Positions 18,637-27,565 of a DNA stretch of 45,600 nt are shown piece by piece (the first letter of the stretch is position 1; each line of letters begins with the position of its first letter). The position numbers were made by a program, and so were the translations under genes. Below the pieces are notes generated by a model. That model worked only from the letters and a program-made list of their open reading frames with translations, made no database searches and had not been told where the DNA came from. Source of the stretch: Planktomarina sp. (GTDB taxonomy: Bacteria > Pseudomonadota > Alphaproteobacteria > Rhodobacterales > Rhodobacteraceae); assembly GCA_017856985.1 (NCBI GenBank), contig JAFMEA010000016.1, positions 1-45,600 of the forward strand, written 5' to 3'.

Positions 18637-19809
18637 TTGAACATGTTTTCTCAAGTTTTCTTATTTTTGCCGATACGCCAAAGCTTGCTGGCTCTTTGTA
18701 GTTTGATTTTAATTTCAGCCTGTGGAAACTCCTTCAGTGGATCTGATGATAGTTTGCGAAAAGTAAAAGTTGCAGTTTTGTTGCCCCTTGGGTCCAAGGA
18801 CCCAGGTGTCCGTAAACTGGCGAAGTCGGCAGAACGTGCCGCCCGGATGGCCATGTGGGATCTCCGCACTAATGTTGCAATGCAAATGAGTGTCTATGAC
18901 ACAGAAGGTTCTGAACTTCAGGCCGCTGAGATGGCGACCCTAGCCGTTGATGAAGGTGCGCAAGTAATAATTGGCCCACTGTTTGCAGGTGCGTCCAATG
19001 CTGCAGGGCTCGCTGTAGCTAAAAAGTCTATTAGTGTTTTGTCATTGTCGAATAACGCAGAAATTGCGGGTGGCAACGTGTACGTGTTGGGGCATACATT
19101 TCAAAATACCGCTGACAGGCTAGTAAACTATGCGGTTAGGCAAGGTAAAAGGCGCGCCCTAATTGTGCACGCTAACAATGTTTCAGGCTATGCAGGTTCT
19201 GATGCTGTTGAGCGCGCTCTGATAAAAAATGGGACTGCCGAAGTGGGAAAGGAAAATTATGATTTTACACAGCAGGATGTAGTTGACGCTATGACCCGCG
19301 TGGCTATCCGAAATGAGTTGGTTGGCGCTGACATAGTGTTCTTAACAGCAGATTACGACGGTGCGTTACCGCTGATTGCACAGTTGTTGCCGGAAGCTGG
19401 TGTAAACCCTGCCACAGTTCAGTACGCTGGTGTCGCCCAATGGAATGCCTTGCCTTCTGCATTTAATTTGCCTGGTATCCAAGGGGGGTGGTTTGCTTTG
19501 CCTAGCCCAATTCGCACACAGCAGTTTGAAGAGAGGTTCCAGACAATTTATCAAACCACTCCGCATCCAATAGCTGCTATCGCCTACGATGGAGTGGCCG
19601 CTGTGGGGGCGTCAATTTCTACTGGAAACAGAAATGCACTTAACACCAGGGGTTTGACCTTATCCAGCGGTTTTCAGGGTGCTGCTGGGATTTTTAGACT
19701 TCGTAAGGATGGAACTGTTGAACGTGGGTTAGCGATAGCGAAAATAGAAGGAAACCAAGTAATTATTCTTGATGCTGCTCCACGCACATTTAATAATTTT
19801 GGTTTCTAA
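18637..19809 (+). CDS. LpoA-like penicillin-binding protein activator lipoprotein
   Basis: This is a predicted lipoprotein with a type I periplasmic-binding-protein fold, of the family annotated as penicillin-binding protein activator (LpoA C-terminal-like). It may stimulate a peptidoglycan synthase in the periplasm. The N-terminus has a hydrophobic signal ending in the lipobox LISAC, then KVAVLLPLGSKDPGVRKLAKSAERAARMA. IIGPLFAGASNAAGLAV and the later repeats fit the fold. The first possible start is TTG at 18637, four bases after GAAGGGG; ATG at 18643 gives a conventional start with a 10-base spacing and is equally likely. It diverges from rsmI and is followed directly by glnD. Confidence 0.82.
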   Translation: MNMFSQVFLFLPIRQSLLALCSLILISACGNSFSGSDDSLRKVKVAVLLPLGSKDPGVRKLAKSAERAARMAMWDLRTNVAMQMSVYDTEGSELQAAEMATLAVDEGAQVIIGPLFAGASNAAGLAVAKKSISVLSLSNNAEIAGGNVYVLGHTFQNTADRLVNYAVRQGKRRALIVHANNVSGYAGSDAVERALIKNGTAEVGKENYDFTQQDVVDAMTRVAIRNELVGADIVFLTADYDGALPLIAQLLPEAGVNPATVQYAGVAQWNALPSAFNLPGIQGGWFALPSPIRTQQFEERFQTIYQTTPHPIAAIAYDGVAAVGASISTGNRNALNTRGLTLSSGFQGAAGIFRLRKDGTVERGLAIAKIEGNQVIILDAAPRTFNNFGF

Positions 19810-19811
19810 GG

Positions 19812-22580
19812 TTGAAAAAATTGGATAATCTTCACTCTGGTGAACTCATTTGCCCCGCGGTAAAGATTTTTGACCGAGAAACGCTTGGTATTAAAATAGA
19901 TGACGCGGTTAAAGAAGTTTCGGATGCTACAAAACTTCGGGCTATATTAGTAAAAATTTTAGGTGAAGCTCGAGCAGTTGGGATGTCTGAAATTGCTGGG
20001 GCATTTATGAAGGCGCCGCTCAGGGCCCGGTCTACAATTGCTAGTTATTGCTACTTAACTGATTGTGTTGTTGAAGCCGCTTACAATGCTGTGCTTCGAC
20101 ACCTTCATCCCGCGCAATCTTCGACAACTGGAGAACGTTTAGTTTTAATTGCTGTTGGTGGTTATGGTCGGGGCGAAATGGCACCGTTCTCCGATGTGGA
20201 TCTGCTTTTTACTGTTCCCTATAAAATAACTGGATGGGCTGAAAGTGTTGTAGAAAGTCTCCTTTATGTACTTTGGGATCTTAAGTTAAAAGTTGGGCAC
20301 GCCGTACGGACTGTTAACGACTGCATGCGGCTTGCCGGCGAAGATTATACCATTCGCACTTCGTTGGTTGAAATGCGTTTCCTGTTTGGAGACAGGATGG
20401 TTTACAAAGGCTTGCAAGAACAACTGCGGGAAAATCTTTTCAAAGGAACAGTTCAAGATTTTACTGAAGCCAAGATGGCGGAACGCGGGGCTCGACATCT
20501 CAAGCAGGGTGGTCAGCGTTATGTGGTTGAGCCGAACGTAAAAGAGGGTAAGGGCGGTTTGCGTGATTTACAATCTCTTTTCTGGATTGAGAAATACAGA
20601 AATGGTGTATTTCATGCGGAGCAATTGGTTGAGGCGGGTGTTTTTACAGAGAGTGAATTTGGAACATTTATTGCCGCCGAAGATTTTTTGTGGTGTGTGC
20701 GCTGTCATCTGCACTTAATTGCCAATCGTGGAATGGATCAGCTAACTTTTGACTTGCAGGTGGAGATCGCTGAAGTCATGGGCTATTCGGACCTTCGAGG
20801 ACGTCGTGCAGTCGAGCATTTCATGCAAGATTATTTTACCCATGCGACAAAAGTTGGAGAACTATCTCGAATATTTTTAACAGCCATGGAGGCGGTAAGT
20901 GTTAAAAGAGAACTGAATTTTCTAAAGGTCCTAAAACGCAAGCCAAGAATAGGTGAAGGCTATATTTTGGTACAAAACCGCCTGGCAATAGCTGATCCAG
21001 AAGTATTTCTAAAAAATAACCTGAATTTACTTCGATTATTTGAGGAAGGTTTACGAACAAAACTTTTAATACATCCTGATGCTATGAGGCTCGTATCTGC
21101 AAACCTCTATCTAATAGACCAAAATATGCGAAATTCAGATGAGGCGGTAAGAATATTTCGTGATTTACTTTTAAAACATGGAAATCCAGAGCGGGCTTTG
21201 CGGCGTATGAACGAGCTAGGAGTTTTGGCAGCTTTTATACCAGAATTTAAACCAATCGTCGCAATGATGCAGTTCAATATGTATCACTCATTCACTGTAG
21301 ATGAGCATACGATTCAGACAATTGGCCACCTTGCTGCAATCGAACGTGGAGAGTTGGTTGAAGAGTTACCGGTCGCTAGTGCTATTTTGGGAAGTGGTTT
21401 GAACCGGAAAGTTATTTATATAGCACTTCTGCTGCATGATATTGGTAAAGGCCAGATTGAAGACCACTCTGTACTGGGTGCAAAGATTGCCCGTGATGTT
21501 GCTCCGCGATTAGGGCTTAACCCTCGTGAATCAGAGAACGTTGAGTGGCTTGTTCGACATCATTTACTAATGTCAGATATGGCGCAAAAGCGTGATATAG
21601 CTGACCCGCGCACAGTTCGTGACTTTGCTAAGGCGGTACAGTCGGTGAAGCGTCTGGACTTACTTACTGTTTTAACCGTTTGTGATATTTCAGGAGTTGG
21701 TCCAGGTGTTTGGAATAATTGGAAAGCTGTATTAATTCGTGCCCTCTACAGGCAAACAAAAAAGGCACTTGAGACTGGTCTGGAAGACCTTAACAGAGAA
21801 AACCGTGGCTCAGAGGCTAAGAAAAACTTACGAAAAGTGCTAAAAGATTGGCCAAAAAATTCGATCAAATATGAGACAAGCAGGCATTATCCACCATATT
21901 GGCAAGGGCTGCATGTGACAGCGCATCAAATCTTTGCTCGGCTCTTACTTGATATCCCAGACGATGAAATTCGTATGGATTTGCAACCAGACAAAGATCG
22001 TGATGCCACGCGAATTTGTTTTGCCATGGCGGATCACCCTGGTGTATTCAGCCGTTTTACTGGAGCCCTTGCTTTGAGCGGTGCCAACGTCGTTGATGCG
22101 CGCACGTTTACCTCGAAAGATGGGTTTGCGACGGCAGTTTTTTGGGTACAGGATTCCGAAGGACATCCCTATTTGTCAGATCGCCTAAGTCGGCTAAAAA
22201 AGATGATCGATGATACACTGCAAGGTAAAGTTATTACCCGTGACGCCATCAAATCCCGCGATAAAATCAAAAAACGTGAAAAGGCCTTCCGCGTACCAAC
22301 ATCCATTAGTTTTGATAACAATGGATCAGAAATATACACAATTATAGAAGTAGATACTCGAGATCGTCTGGGACTACTTTACGATCTCACCAGAACATTG
22401 GCTGCAGCGAATGTAAATATTTCAAGTGCCGTGATTGCAACTTACGGCGAGCAAGCGGTGGACACTTTCTATGTCAAAGATATGTTTGGACTAAAACTCT
22501 ATTCAAAGTCTAAACAGGATAGCCTAGAAATGAAACTTAGAAGTTCTATCTCTGAGGCAGCGTTAAGGGCACTTTCATGA
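19812..22580 (+). CDS. glnD: [Protein-PII] uridylyltransferase / uridylyl-removing enzyme
   Basis: GlnD senses glutamine and uridylylates or deuridylylates PII proteins to control nitrogen assimilation. The 922-residue protein shows the full domain order. The nucleotidyltransferase domain has GGYGRGEMAPFSDVDLLF, with D128 and D130. The GlnD-linker comes next, then an HD domain (LLHDIGKG at about 540-545) for uridylyl removal, and two ACT domains (about 735-800 and 848-920). No ATG is available. TTG at 19812 has a ribosome binding site too close, while TTG at 19821 has AAGG nine bases upstream and may be the real start. It overlaps murJ by ATGA, indicating coupled translation. Confidence 0.96.
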   Translation: MKKLDNLHSGELICPAVKIFDRETLGIKIDDAVKEVSDATKLRAILVKILGEARAVGMSEIAGAFMKAPLRARSTIASYCYLTDCVVEAAYNAVLRHLHPAQSSTTGERLVLIAVGGYGRGEMAPFSDVDLLFTVPYKITGWAESVVESLLYVLWDLKLKVGHAVRTVNDCMRLAGEDYTIRTSLVEMRFLFGDRMVYKGLQEQLRENLFKGTVQDFTEAKMAERGARHLKQGGQRYVVEPNVKEGKGGLRDLQSLFWIEKYRNGVFHAEQLVEAGVFTESEFGTFIAAEDFLWCVRCHLHLIANRGMDQLTFDLQVEIAEVMGYSDLRGRRAVEHFMQDYFTHATKVGELSRIFLTAMEAVSVKRELNFLKVLKRKPRIGEGYILVQNRLAIADPEVFLKNNLNLLRLFEEGLRTKLLIHPDAMRLVSANLYLIDQNMRNSDEAVRIFRDLLLKHGNPERALRRMNELGVLAAFIPEFKPIVAMMQFNMYHSFTVDEHTIQTIGHLAAIERGELVEELPVASAILGSGLNRKVIYIALLLHDIGKGQIEDHSVLGAKIARDVAPRLGLNPRESENVEWLVRHHLLMSDMAQKRDIADPRTVRDFAKAVQSVKRLDLLTVLTVCDISGVGPGVWNNWKAVLIRALYRQTKKALETGLEDLNRENRGSEAKKNLRKVLKDWPKNSIKYETSRHYPPYWQGLHVTAHQIFARLLLDIPDDEIRMDLQPDKDRDATRICFAMADHPGVFSRFTGALALSGANVVDARTFTSKDGFATAVFWVQDSEGHPYLSDRLSRLKKMIDDTLQGKVITRDAIKSRDKIKKREKAFRVPTSISFDNNGSEIYTIIEVDTRDRLGLLYDLTRTLAAANVNISSAVIATYGEQAVDTFYVKDMFGLKLYSKSKQDSLEMKLRSSISEAALRALS

Positions 22581-24106
22581 GCATGATGCGCGGATTCTTT
22601 ACTGTTGGTTTCTGGACACTAATCTCTCGGGTTCTTGGATTTTTTAGGGATATTTTTATAGCTGGTGTCTTGGGCGCTTCTCCTGTTGCCGAGGCTTTCG
22701 TAGTTGCGTTTTCTCTTCCTAATTTGTTTAGAAGGTTTTTTGCAGAAGGTGCCTTCAACATGGCGTTTGTGCCAATGTTTTCGAAAAAACTTGAGTCTGG
22801 AGATGCGCCCTTAGTTTTTGCAAAAGATGCATTGTCGATGTTGGGGCTGGTTCTTATTGCGCTGAATGTAATTGCGCTGATGGCAATGCCATACTTGGTA
22901 TGGCTTATGGCTAGTGGATTTTCTGGTGATGAAAGATTCGACCTTACAGTTATCTTTGGCCGCATTGCTTTTCCTTATATTTTATTTATTTCCCTTGCTG
23001 CTTTGATATCTGGGGTACTAAATTCTGCTGGAAAATTTATTGCCGCGGCGGCCGCACCTATACTTCTGAACTTATGTTTCATTGCCGCACTTTTCGTGGC
23101 GAGTTGGATGGGGTGGAATATTGGGTTGGCACTCGCCTGGAGTGTTCCATTGGCTGGTATAGCGCAGCTTTCATTTGTCTGGGTCGCTGCATACCGAGCG
23201 GGATTTTCTCTTGTTCCTCGTATGCCACGCATGACCCCCGAGCTACGCAGGTTAGCTTTAATTGCGGCCCCAGTAGCCTTGGCCGGTGGGGTGGTCCAAA
23301 TAAATTTACTAGTGGGTAGACAGATAGCAAGTTACTTTGAGGGAGCAAACGCCTGGCTTTATTATGCTGACCGGCTCTACCAACTTCCGCTAGGTGTAGT
23401 GGGAATTGCCGTTGGAATTGTACTACTACCTGACCTTTCAAGGAGGCTACGTGTGGGGGATGCAAGTGGTGGGAGACAGGCATTTAATCGGGCAGCAGAG
23501 TTCTCACTTCTACTAACGATACCAGCCGCAGTTGCGCTATTAGTGATCCCCACTACATTAGTGTCAGTGTTATTTGAGCGTGGTGCTTTTACTTCAGCTG
23601 ATACCTCTGCGACTGCCCTAGCTACTGCAATATACGGCTTAGGCCTGCCAGCATTTGTTTTACAAAAACTTTACCAACCATTATTTTTTGCCCGCGAAGA
23701 CACCAAATCACCTTTCTATTTTGCCTTAGTGGCTCTGGCTGTAAATGCCGTGGTTGCATTATGCTTACGTCCCTACTTCGGTTTTTTGTCAGCTGCCTAC
23801 GGGGCAACTTTCGCTGGTTGGGCCATGTTGGTGTGCCTATGGTGGGGGAGCCGCAAATTTGGTGAAGCTGCGCATTTAGAGCCAACCCTTCGAGCAAAAG
23901 TGGGACGAATATTTTTAGCTAGTTTCATGATGGGCGCCGTAGTTTGGGGTATAACGGCTTTGATGAGCCCTGTGTTACAAATGTCTGGCTATCGTGTGCC
24001 AGCTTTACTCATTATTTTAGTGGTGGGGCTTGGCAGTTATGTTCTTGCTGGCCGTATTACTGGTGCTTTTACGGTGGGTGAGTTACGAAGAAAATTGCGT
24101 GATTAG
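22577..24106 (+). CDS. murJ: Lipid II flippase MurJ
   Basis: MurJ (MviN) moves lipid II across the inner membrane for peptidoglycan synthesis. The 509-residue protein has about 14 hydrophobic helices and starts with the conserved TVGFWTLISRVLGFFRDIFIAGVLGASPVAEAFVVAFSLPNLFRRFFAEGAFNMAFVPMF pattern (positions about 9-68). It contains the essential arginines in that region and the later ADRLYQLPLGVVGIAVGIVLLPDLS motif. Its ATG overlaps the glnD stop. Together with the LpoA-like lipoprotein upstream, it puts two cell-wall functions around glnD. Its stop overlaps the stop of the converging rhomboid-fold gene by four bases. Confidence 0.97.
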   Translation: MSMMRGFFTVGFWTLISRVLGFFRDIFIAGVLGASPVAEAFVVAFSLPNLFRRFFAEGAFNMAFVPMFSKKLESGDAPLVFAKDALSMLGLVLIALNVIALMAMPYLVWLMASGFSGDERFDLTVIFGRIAFPYILFISLAALISGVLNSAGKFIAAAAAPILLNLCFIAALFVASWMGWNIGLALAWSVPLAGIAQLSFVWVAAYRAGFSLVPRMPRMTPELRRLALIAAPVALAGGVVQINLLVGRQIASYFEGANAWLYYADRLYQLPLGVVGIAVGIVLLPDLSRRLRVGDASGGRQAFNRAAEFSLLLTIPAAVALLVIPTTLVSVLFERGAFTSADTSATALATAIYGLGLPAFVLQKLYQPLFFAREDTKSPFYFALVALAVNAVVALCLRPYFGFLSAAYGATFAGWAMLVCLWWGSRKFGEAAHLEPTLRAKVGRIFLASFMMGAVVWGITALMSPVLQMSGYRVPALLIILVVGLGSYVLAGRITGAFTVGELRRKLRD

Positions 24107-24783
24107 CGTCTGCCACTTCTAAATTTATTGATAATCAGACGTACGCCACTAGGATGGATGATCGCAGCGGACGCAAAGCCAGTAATGGCAGCGCTTAGTT
24201 CTGCTACCCAGAGTGCTGGTCCACTTTGAAATAATGCAAAAGTTATATTGATTGTCATTAGAATAGCAAGCAAGCGAAATGCCAAAAATTGCTGACTTAA
24301 TATTCCGACCGTCCTACTAAACAGTACAAAAGTGAACGCCCCGATAAGGCCATAAGCTGCTGGGAACCCACCAAACAGTGGAAAGGTATCATCTGTAAAA
24401 AAAGCGTAACCAAGGGCAGCAAATATTGCAGAATTAAAAAATATTAAAATAATTGCAAAATTGCCTAAAACTTCACCGACAAATTTGCCCATTGCTAATG
24501 TAAAGACGCAAGCAAAAACAGCCTGCATTAAGGAGCCGTGTACAAAGGGGTAAGTTATTAACCTCACGAAAAGTTCAGGTACCCAGATGCCTGCCGTTAA
24601 CGCGCGTTGAAAAACTTCAGGTAAAAATGCAACGCGCCTGATGAAGGAAACGCGTGCGTCAGATCCACCCCACAAATTGGCTTCGGAGCCGGCTATGTAG
24701 CACTCGCCCAGAACTACCATTAAAACTAATATAATTACTGCGGCAGGCAACTGGTTTACGGCTGGAGCTATTGGGTCTGGCAT
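24103..24783 (-). CDS. Rhomboid-family membrane protein lacking the catalytic dyad
   Basis: The 226-residue protein has about six hydrophobic helices and the rhomboid-like order, including the [27 protein letters not shown] segment that normally carries the H(x)nN-type helix. Aligning [12 protein letters not shown] to the protease motif GASGxxFGLLGA puts Phe where the nucleophilic Ser should be. [10 protein letters not shown] replaces the usual AHLGGFxAG, so the catalytic His becomes Glu. It is therefore probably a proteolytically dead rhomboid, perhaps binding membrane proteins; this part is inferred by eye. It is divergent from trpS and converges with murJ. Confidence 0.7.
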   Translation of the reverse strand: MPDPIAPAVNQLPAAVIILVLMVVLGECYIAGSEANLWGGSDARVSFIRRVAFLPEVFQRALTAGIWVPELFVRLITYPFVHGSLMQAVFACVFTLAMGKFVGEVLGNFAIILIFFNSAIFAALGYAFFTDDTFPLFGGFPAAYGLIGAFTFVLFSRTVGILSQQFLAFRLLAILMTINITFALFQSGPALWVAELSAAITGFASAAIIHPSGVRLIINKFRSGRR

Positions 24784-24794
24784 GGCTTGCTTCC

Positions 24795-24823
24795 TTGACG
24801 GCTTCAGCCTTGCTGATTATGCG
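24795..24823 (+). promoter_or_regulatory. Candidate trpS promoter
   Basis: TTGACG at 24795-24800 is followed after 17 bases by TATGCG at 24818-24823. The distance to the trpS ATG at 24857 is suitable. The -10 matches the consensus only in TAT. Confidence 0.4.
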
Positions 24824-24856
24824 ATACTACAAGTGAATTCTAGAGCTGAGGCCAAA

Positions 24857-25873
24857 ATGACCCAAAATTTTATCCCACGTGTTTTTTCGGGTATCCAGCC
24901 ATCTGGTGGGCTCACACTTGGTAATTACCTTGGAGCAATTAAGCGCTTTGTTGATATGCAAGAGGATGGTCATTTTGAGACGGTGTACTGTATGGTAGAT
25001 CTTCACGCGATCACTGTTTGGCAAAATCCTGAAGATTTGCGTCGCAATACCCGTGAACTTTGCGCAGGTTTTATTGCTGCCGGCATTGATCCTGAGAAAT
25101 CCATTTTGTTTAATCAGAGCCAAGTACCAGAGCATGCGCAGCTTGCTTGGGTATTTAATTGTGTGGCACGAATGGGCTGGATGAAACGAATGACTCAGTG
25201 GAAGGATAAGGCTGGAAAGAATACTGAGAATGCTTCGCTGGGTCTGTTTGGTTACCCTGCTTTGATGGCAGCTGATATTTTAATTTATCATGCCACTCAC
25301 GTACCCGTGGGTGAAGATCAAAAGCAGCACCTTGAACTAACACGCGACATTGCAATCAAATTTAATAATGACTTTGGTATAGATTTTTTTCCAATTACTG
25401 AACCTGTTATCGAAGGTGTTGCCACTAGGGTTATGAGCTTACGGGATGGGTCAAAGAAAATGTCAAAATCAGATCCGAGCGACATGAGCCGTTTAAATAT
25501 GACAGATGGGGCAGACGCCATCGTAAAAAAAATTAAGAAAGCGAAGACTGACGCAGACCCATTGCCTGATAATTTGGAGAGTTTGAATGAGCGCCCAGAG
25601 GCTCGTAACTTGGTCAATATCTATGCGGCCCTTAGTGATGCAACAACGCAGTCAGTAATTGATGAATTTTCGGGCCAACTATTTGGATCCTTTAAGCCCA
25701 AACTTGCAGACCTAGCAGTGGCAAAACTTGCTCCAATTTCTAGTGAGATGTCACGCCTGATGAAAGATCCTGCTGAAATTGATAAAATTTTGGTGCGGGG
25801 TGCTGAACGAGGCCGTGAATTGGCTGCGCCAATATTACAAAAAACTTATGATATTGTGGGTATGATCCACTAA
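24857..25873 (+). CDS. trpS: Tryptophanyl-tRNA synthetase
   Basis: TrpRS charges tRNA-Trp. From the ATG at 24857 the product is 338 residues, the normal bacterial length, starting [27 protein letters not shown]. The HIGH-like motif is TLGN, as usual in bacterial TrpRS, and KMSKS is at 201-205. The frame extends upstream to 24782, but that would overlap the divergent rhomboid gene and adds residues the family lacks. A CTGAGG ribosome binding site precedes the chosen start. The gene leads a run of plus-strand genes: trpS, universal stress protein, nfuA, rimI. Confidence 0.97.
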   Translation: MTQNFIPRVFSGIQPSGGLTLGNYLGAIKRFVDMQEDGHFETVYCMVDLHAITVWQNPEDLRRNTRELCAGFIAAGIDPEKSILFNQSQVPEHAQLAWVFNCVARMGWMKRMTQWKDKAGKNTENASLGLFGYPALMAADILIYHATHVPVGEDQKQHLELTRDIAIKFNNDFGIDFFPITEPVIEGVATRVMSLRDGSKKMSKSDPSDMSRLNMTDGADAIVKKIKKAKTDADPLPDNLESLNERPEARNLVNIYAALSDATTQSVIDEFSGQLFGSFKPKLADLAVAKLAPISSEMSRLMKDPAEIDKILVRGAERGRELAAPILQKTYDIVGMIH

Positions 25874-25881
25874 AAAAATTC

Positions 25882-25983
25882 ATGCCAAGCAACTGGCTCA
25901 ATGATTTGGAAGACTTTTTTGGCGTTGCGGGTGATCAAACTAGAAGGCATGGTGGTTTTGAATTGGAGGGTGTGAATGCGTAA
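25882..25983 (+). CDS. Candidate 33-residue small protein overlapping the stress protein start
   Basis: A short frame begins with ATG nine bases after the trpS stop, fills the gap before the universal stress gene and ends eight bases inside it. The product would start MPSNWLNDLEDFFGV and end FELEGVNA; it is acidic, with an amphipathic-looking first half. The GAGGG before the stress gene ATG lies inside it, so translation could be coupled. There is no good ribosome binding site for this frame. A frame of this length is common by chance, so it is a candidate only. Confidence 0.25.
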   Translation: MPSNWLNDLEDFFGVAGDQTRRHGGFELEGVNA

Positions 25984-26431
25984 ATTTATGGTTGTATTAG
26001 ATAGTTCCACAGAATGTTTGAATGCAATGAGATTTGCTGCAATGAGAGCTGAAAAAACCAATGCTAGAGTTGAGGTTTTAGCGATAATTCCACCTGAAGA
26101 GTTTAACCATTGGATTGGTGTGGGGGAGCTCATGCGTGAGGAGGCTCGGGATCGCATAAATGCACATTTCCAAGTTTTCGCAAAATGGATGCGTGAGAAG
26201 CATAAAGTGGATCCAGAGCTTATAATTCGTGAAGGTGAAATTGTTTCAGAGATACTTGCACAAATAAAAGACGATTCTGAGGTCGATATCTTAGTCCTTG
26301 GTGCGGGTACGGATCGTAAAGGTCCGGGGCCGCTGGTAACTCAGTTATCAAAATCTTCTGGTAACTTAGAAGTTCCGATAGTTATTGTGCCAGGTAGTCT
26401 GAGTAAGGCGCAGCTAGAAGCTATTGTATAA
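25976..26431 (+). CDS. Universal stress protein (UspA family)
   Basis: The 151-residue protein has the Usp alpha/beta fold: an initial KFMVVLDSSTECLNAMRFAAMRA segment and the C-terminal VDILVLGAGTDR...VPIVIVPGSLS segment. The ATP-binding Usp motif G-2x-G-9x-G-S/T is not clearly complete (GAGTDRKGPGPLVTQLSKSSG), so nucleotide binding is uncertain. Family members aid survival in stress, but the mechanism is unknown. It has a GAGGG ribosome binding site. It lies between trpS and nfuA, an order I associate with Rhodobacterales. Confidence 0.88.
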   Translation: MRKFMVVLDSSTECLNAMRFAAMRAEKTNARVEVLAIIPPEEFNHWIGVGELMREEARDRINAHFQVFAKWMREKHKVDPELIIREGEIVSEILAQIKDDSEVDILVLGAGTDRKGPGPLVTQLSKSSGNLEVPIVIVPGSLSKAQLEAIV

Positions 26432-26453
26432 AATATATAAACGTCCTGAACCA

Positions 26454-26470
26454 ATTAGAACAATTCTAAA
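26454..26470. promoter_or_regulatory. Irr-type iron control element upstream of nfuA
   Basis: The interrupted palindrome TTAGAA-CAA-TTCTAA occupies 26455-26469. With flanks it matches the alphaproteobacterial Irr box, TTTAGAANNNTTCTAAA as I remember it, at all defined positions but the first. It ends four bases before the -35 of the nfuA promoter. Irr is a Fur-family regulator that acts under iron limitation, and Fe-S assembly genes are known targets in this class. Binding here is inferred. Confidence 0.55.
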
Positions 26471-26473
26471 AAC

Positions 26474-26504
26474 TTGACATTTAGCCCCTCGCTGACCATA
26501 TCTA
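26474..26504 (+). promoter_or_regulatory. nfuA promoter
   Basis: A perfect TTGACA -35 at 26474-26479 is followed after 19 bases by TATCTA at 26499-26504. An alternative -10, CATATC, lies at 17 bases spacing. The start codon is 25 bases downstream, and GGAG provides the ribosome binding site. Confidence 0.5.
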
Positions 26505-26528
26505 TATTAAGAAAATGGAGTTTTAATT

Positions 26529-27092
26529 ATGTTTATTCAGACTGAAAGCACCCCAAACCCTGCCACTTTAAAGTTTTTACCTGGGCAATCAGTAATGGAC
26601 ATCGGTACTGCGGACTTTCCATCGTCTGAATCTGCTGCTGCTAGCCCACTTGCTGAACGTTTGTTTGGTGTGGAAGGTACAGAAGGTGTTTTTTTTGGAG
26701 CGGACTTTGTAACTATTACGAAAACCGAAGCTGTTGAATGGGATCACATAAAACCTGCACTTCTGGGCGCTATTATGGAACATTTTCAATCAGGCGCCCC
26801 GGTACTATCAGACGGTCAAACGGTGACTGCCGCAAAAGGCGATTACGATGCTGCAGATGAATCCATCGTTGTCCAGATTAAAGAACTGTTGGACACGCGC
26901 GTACGCCCAGCTGTAGCGCAAGATGGCGGTGACATTACCTTCCATGGTTTTGACCGCGGTATAGTTTATCTGCATATGCAGGGCGCGTGCGCTGGTTGCC
27001 CGTCTTCCACACTTACATTGAAGATGGGTATAGAAAACCTCCTGCGCCATTATATTCCTGAAGTGGTCGAGGTGCGCCCAGTTGCGGCTTAA
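26529..27092 (+). CDS. nfuA: NifU-family Fe-S cluster carrier protein
   Basis: The 187-residue protein has an N-terminal Nfu-N domain (MFIQTESTPNPATLKFLPG, about residues 1-90) and a C-terminal NifU-like domain (about 110-185). Cys154 and Cys157 in GACAGCPSS bind a [4Fe-4S] cluster shared by a dimer. It receives clusters from the SUF or ISC machinery and passes them to apo-enzymes. An Irr-type box and a strong -35 lie immediately upstream, so iron-dependent control is likely. rimI follows after 23 bases. Confidence 0.93.
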   Translation: MFIQTESTPNPATLKFLPGQSVMDIGTADFPSSESAAASPLAERLFGVEGTEGVFFGADFVTITKTEAVEWDHIKPALLGAIMEHFQSGAPVLSDGQTVTAAKGDYDAADESIVVQIKELLDTRVRPAVAQDGGDITFHGFDRGIVYLHMQGACAGCPSSTLTLKMGIENLLRHYIPEVVEVRPVAA

Positions 27093-27115
27093 TTAGCCTG
27101 CAAACCTAGATAAGG

Positions 27116-27565
27116 ATGCCAATACTTTCCGGTGATTACATTTTATCCGCTCACGAAATGGCGGGTATTCATGAACAGGCATTTGCGGACGAAAGACCGT
27201 GGACATCGGAAGAATTTGAAAACCTTATCTCTCAGTCCAACACAAGATCATTATCTGTCGCCCGATGCTTTGTTCTCGGACGATTTGTTTTGGGTGAGTT
27301 AGAAATTTTAACATTTGCATGCGCGCCATTAGATCGACGGCAGGGGCACGCATCGGCACTCCTATTAAAATTTCTAGAAATGGCGTCAAAGGAGGGAGGA
27401 CATTCGGCCTTCCTGGAGGTTGCTTCTGATAATTTAGCGGCTATAGCGCTCTATAATAAGTTTGCATTTGAGCAGGTTGGTTGCCGCACTGACTATTACA
27501 AACGCAGAGATGGTACTTGTTGTGATGCTTTGACACTTCAAAAACACCTAATAATTGGTCAATGA
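27116..27565 (+). CDS. rimI: RimI-type ribosomal protein N-acetyltransferase
   Basis: The 149-residue GNAT protein resembles RimI, which acetylates the N-terminal alanine of ribosomal protein S18. It has EQAFADERPWTSEEFENL near the start, the acetyl-CoA loop RRQGHA at 74-79, and the typical ending EVASDNLAAIALYNKFAFEQVGCRTDYYKR. The ATG at 27116 has AAGG directly adjacent, which is poor spacing, so an internal ATG at 27158 is possible. In related genomes tsaB commonly lies just before rimI, and a Fur-family gene follows; both are absent here. Confidence 0.85.
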   Translation: MPILSGDYILSAHEMAGIHEQAFADERPWTSEEFENLISQSNTRSLSVARCFVLGRFVLGELEILTFACAPLDRRQGHASALLLKFLEMASKEGGHSAFLEVASDNLAAIALYNKFAFEQVGCRTDYYKRRDGTCCDALTLQKHLIIGQ

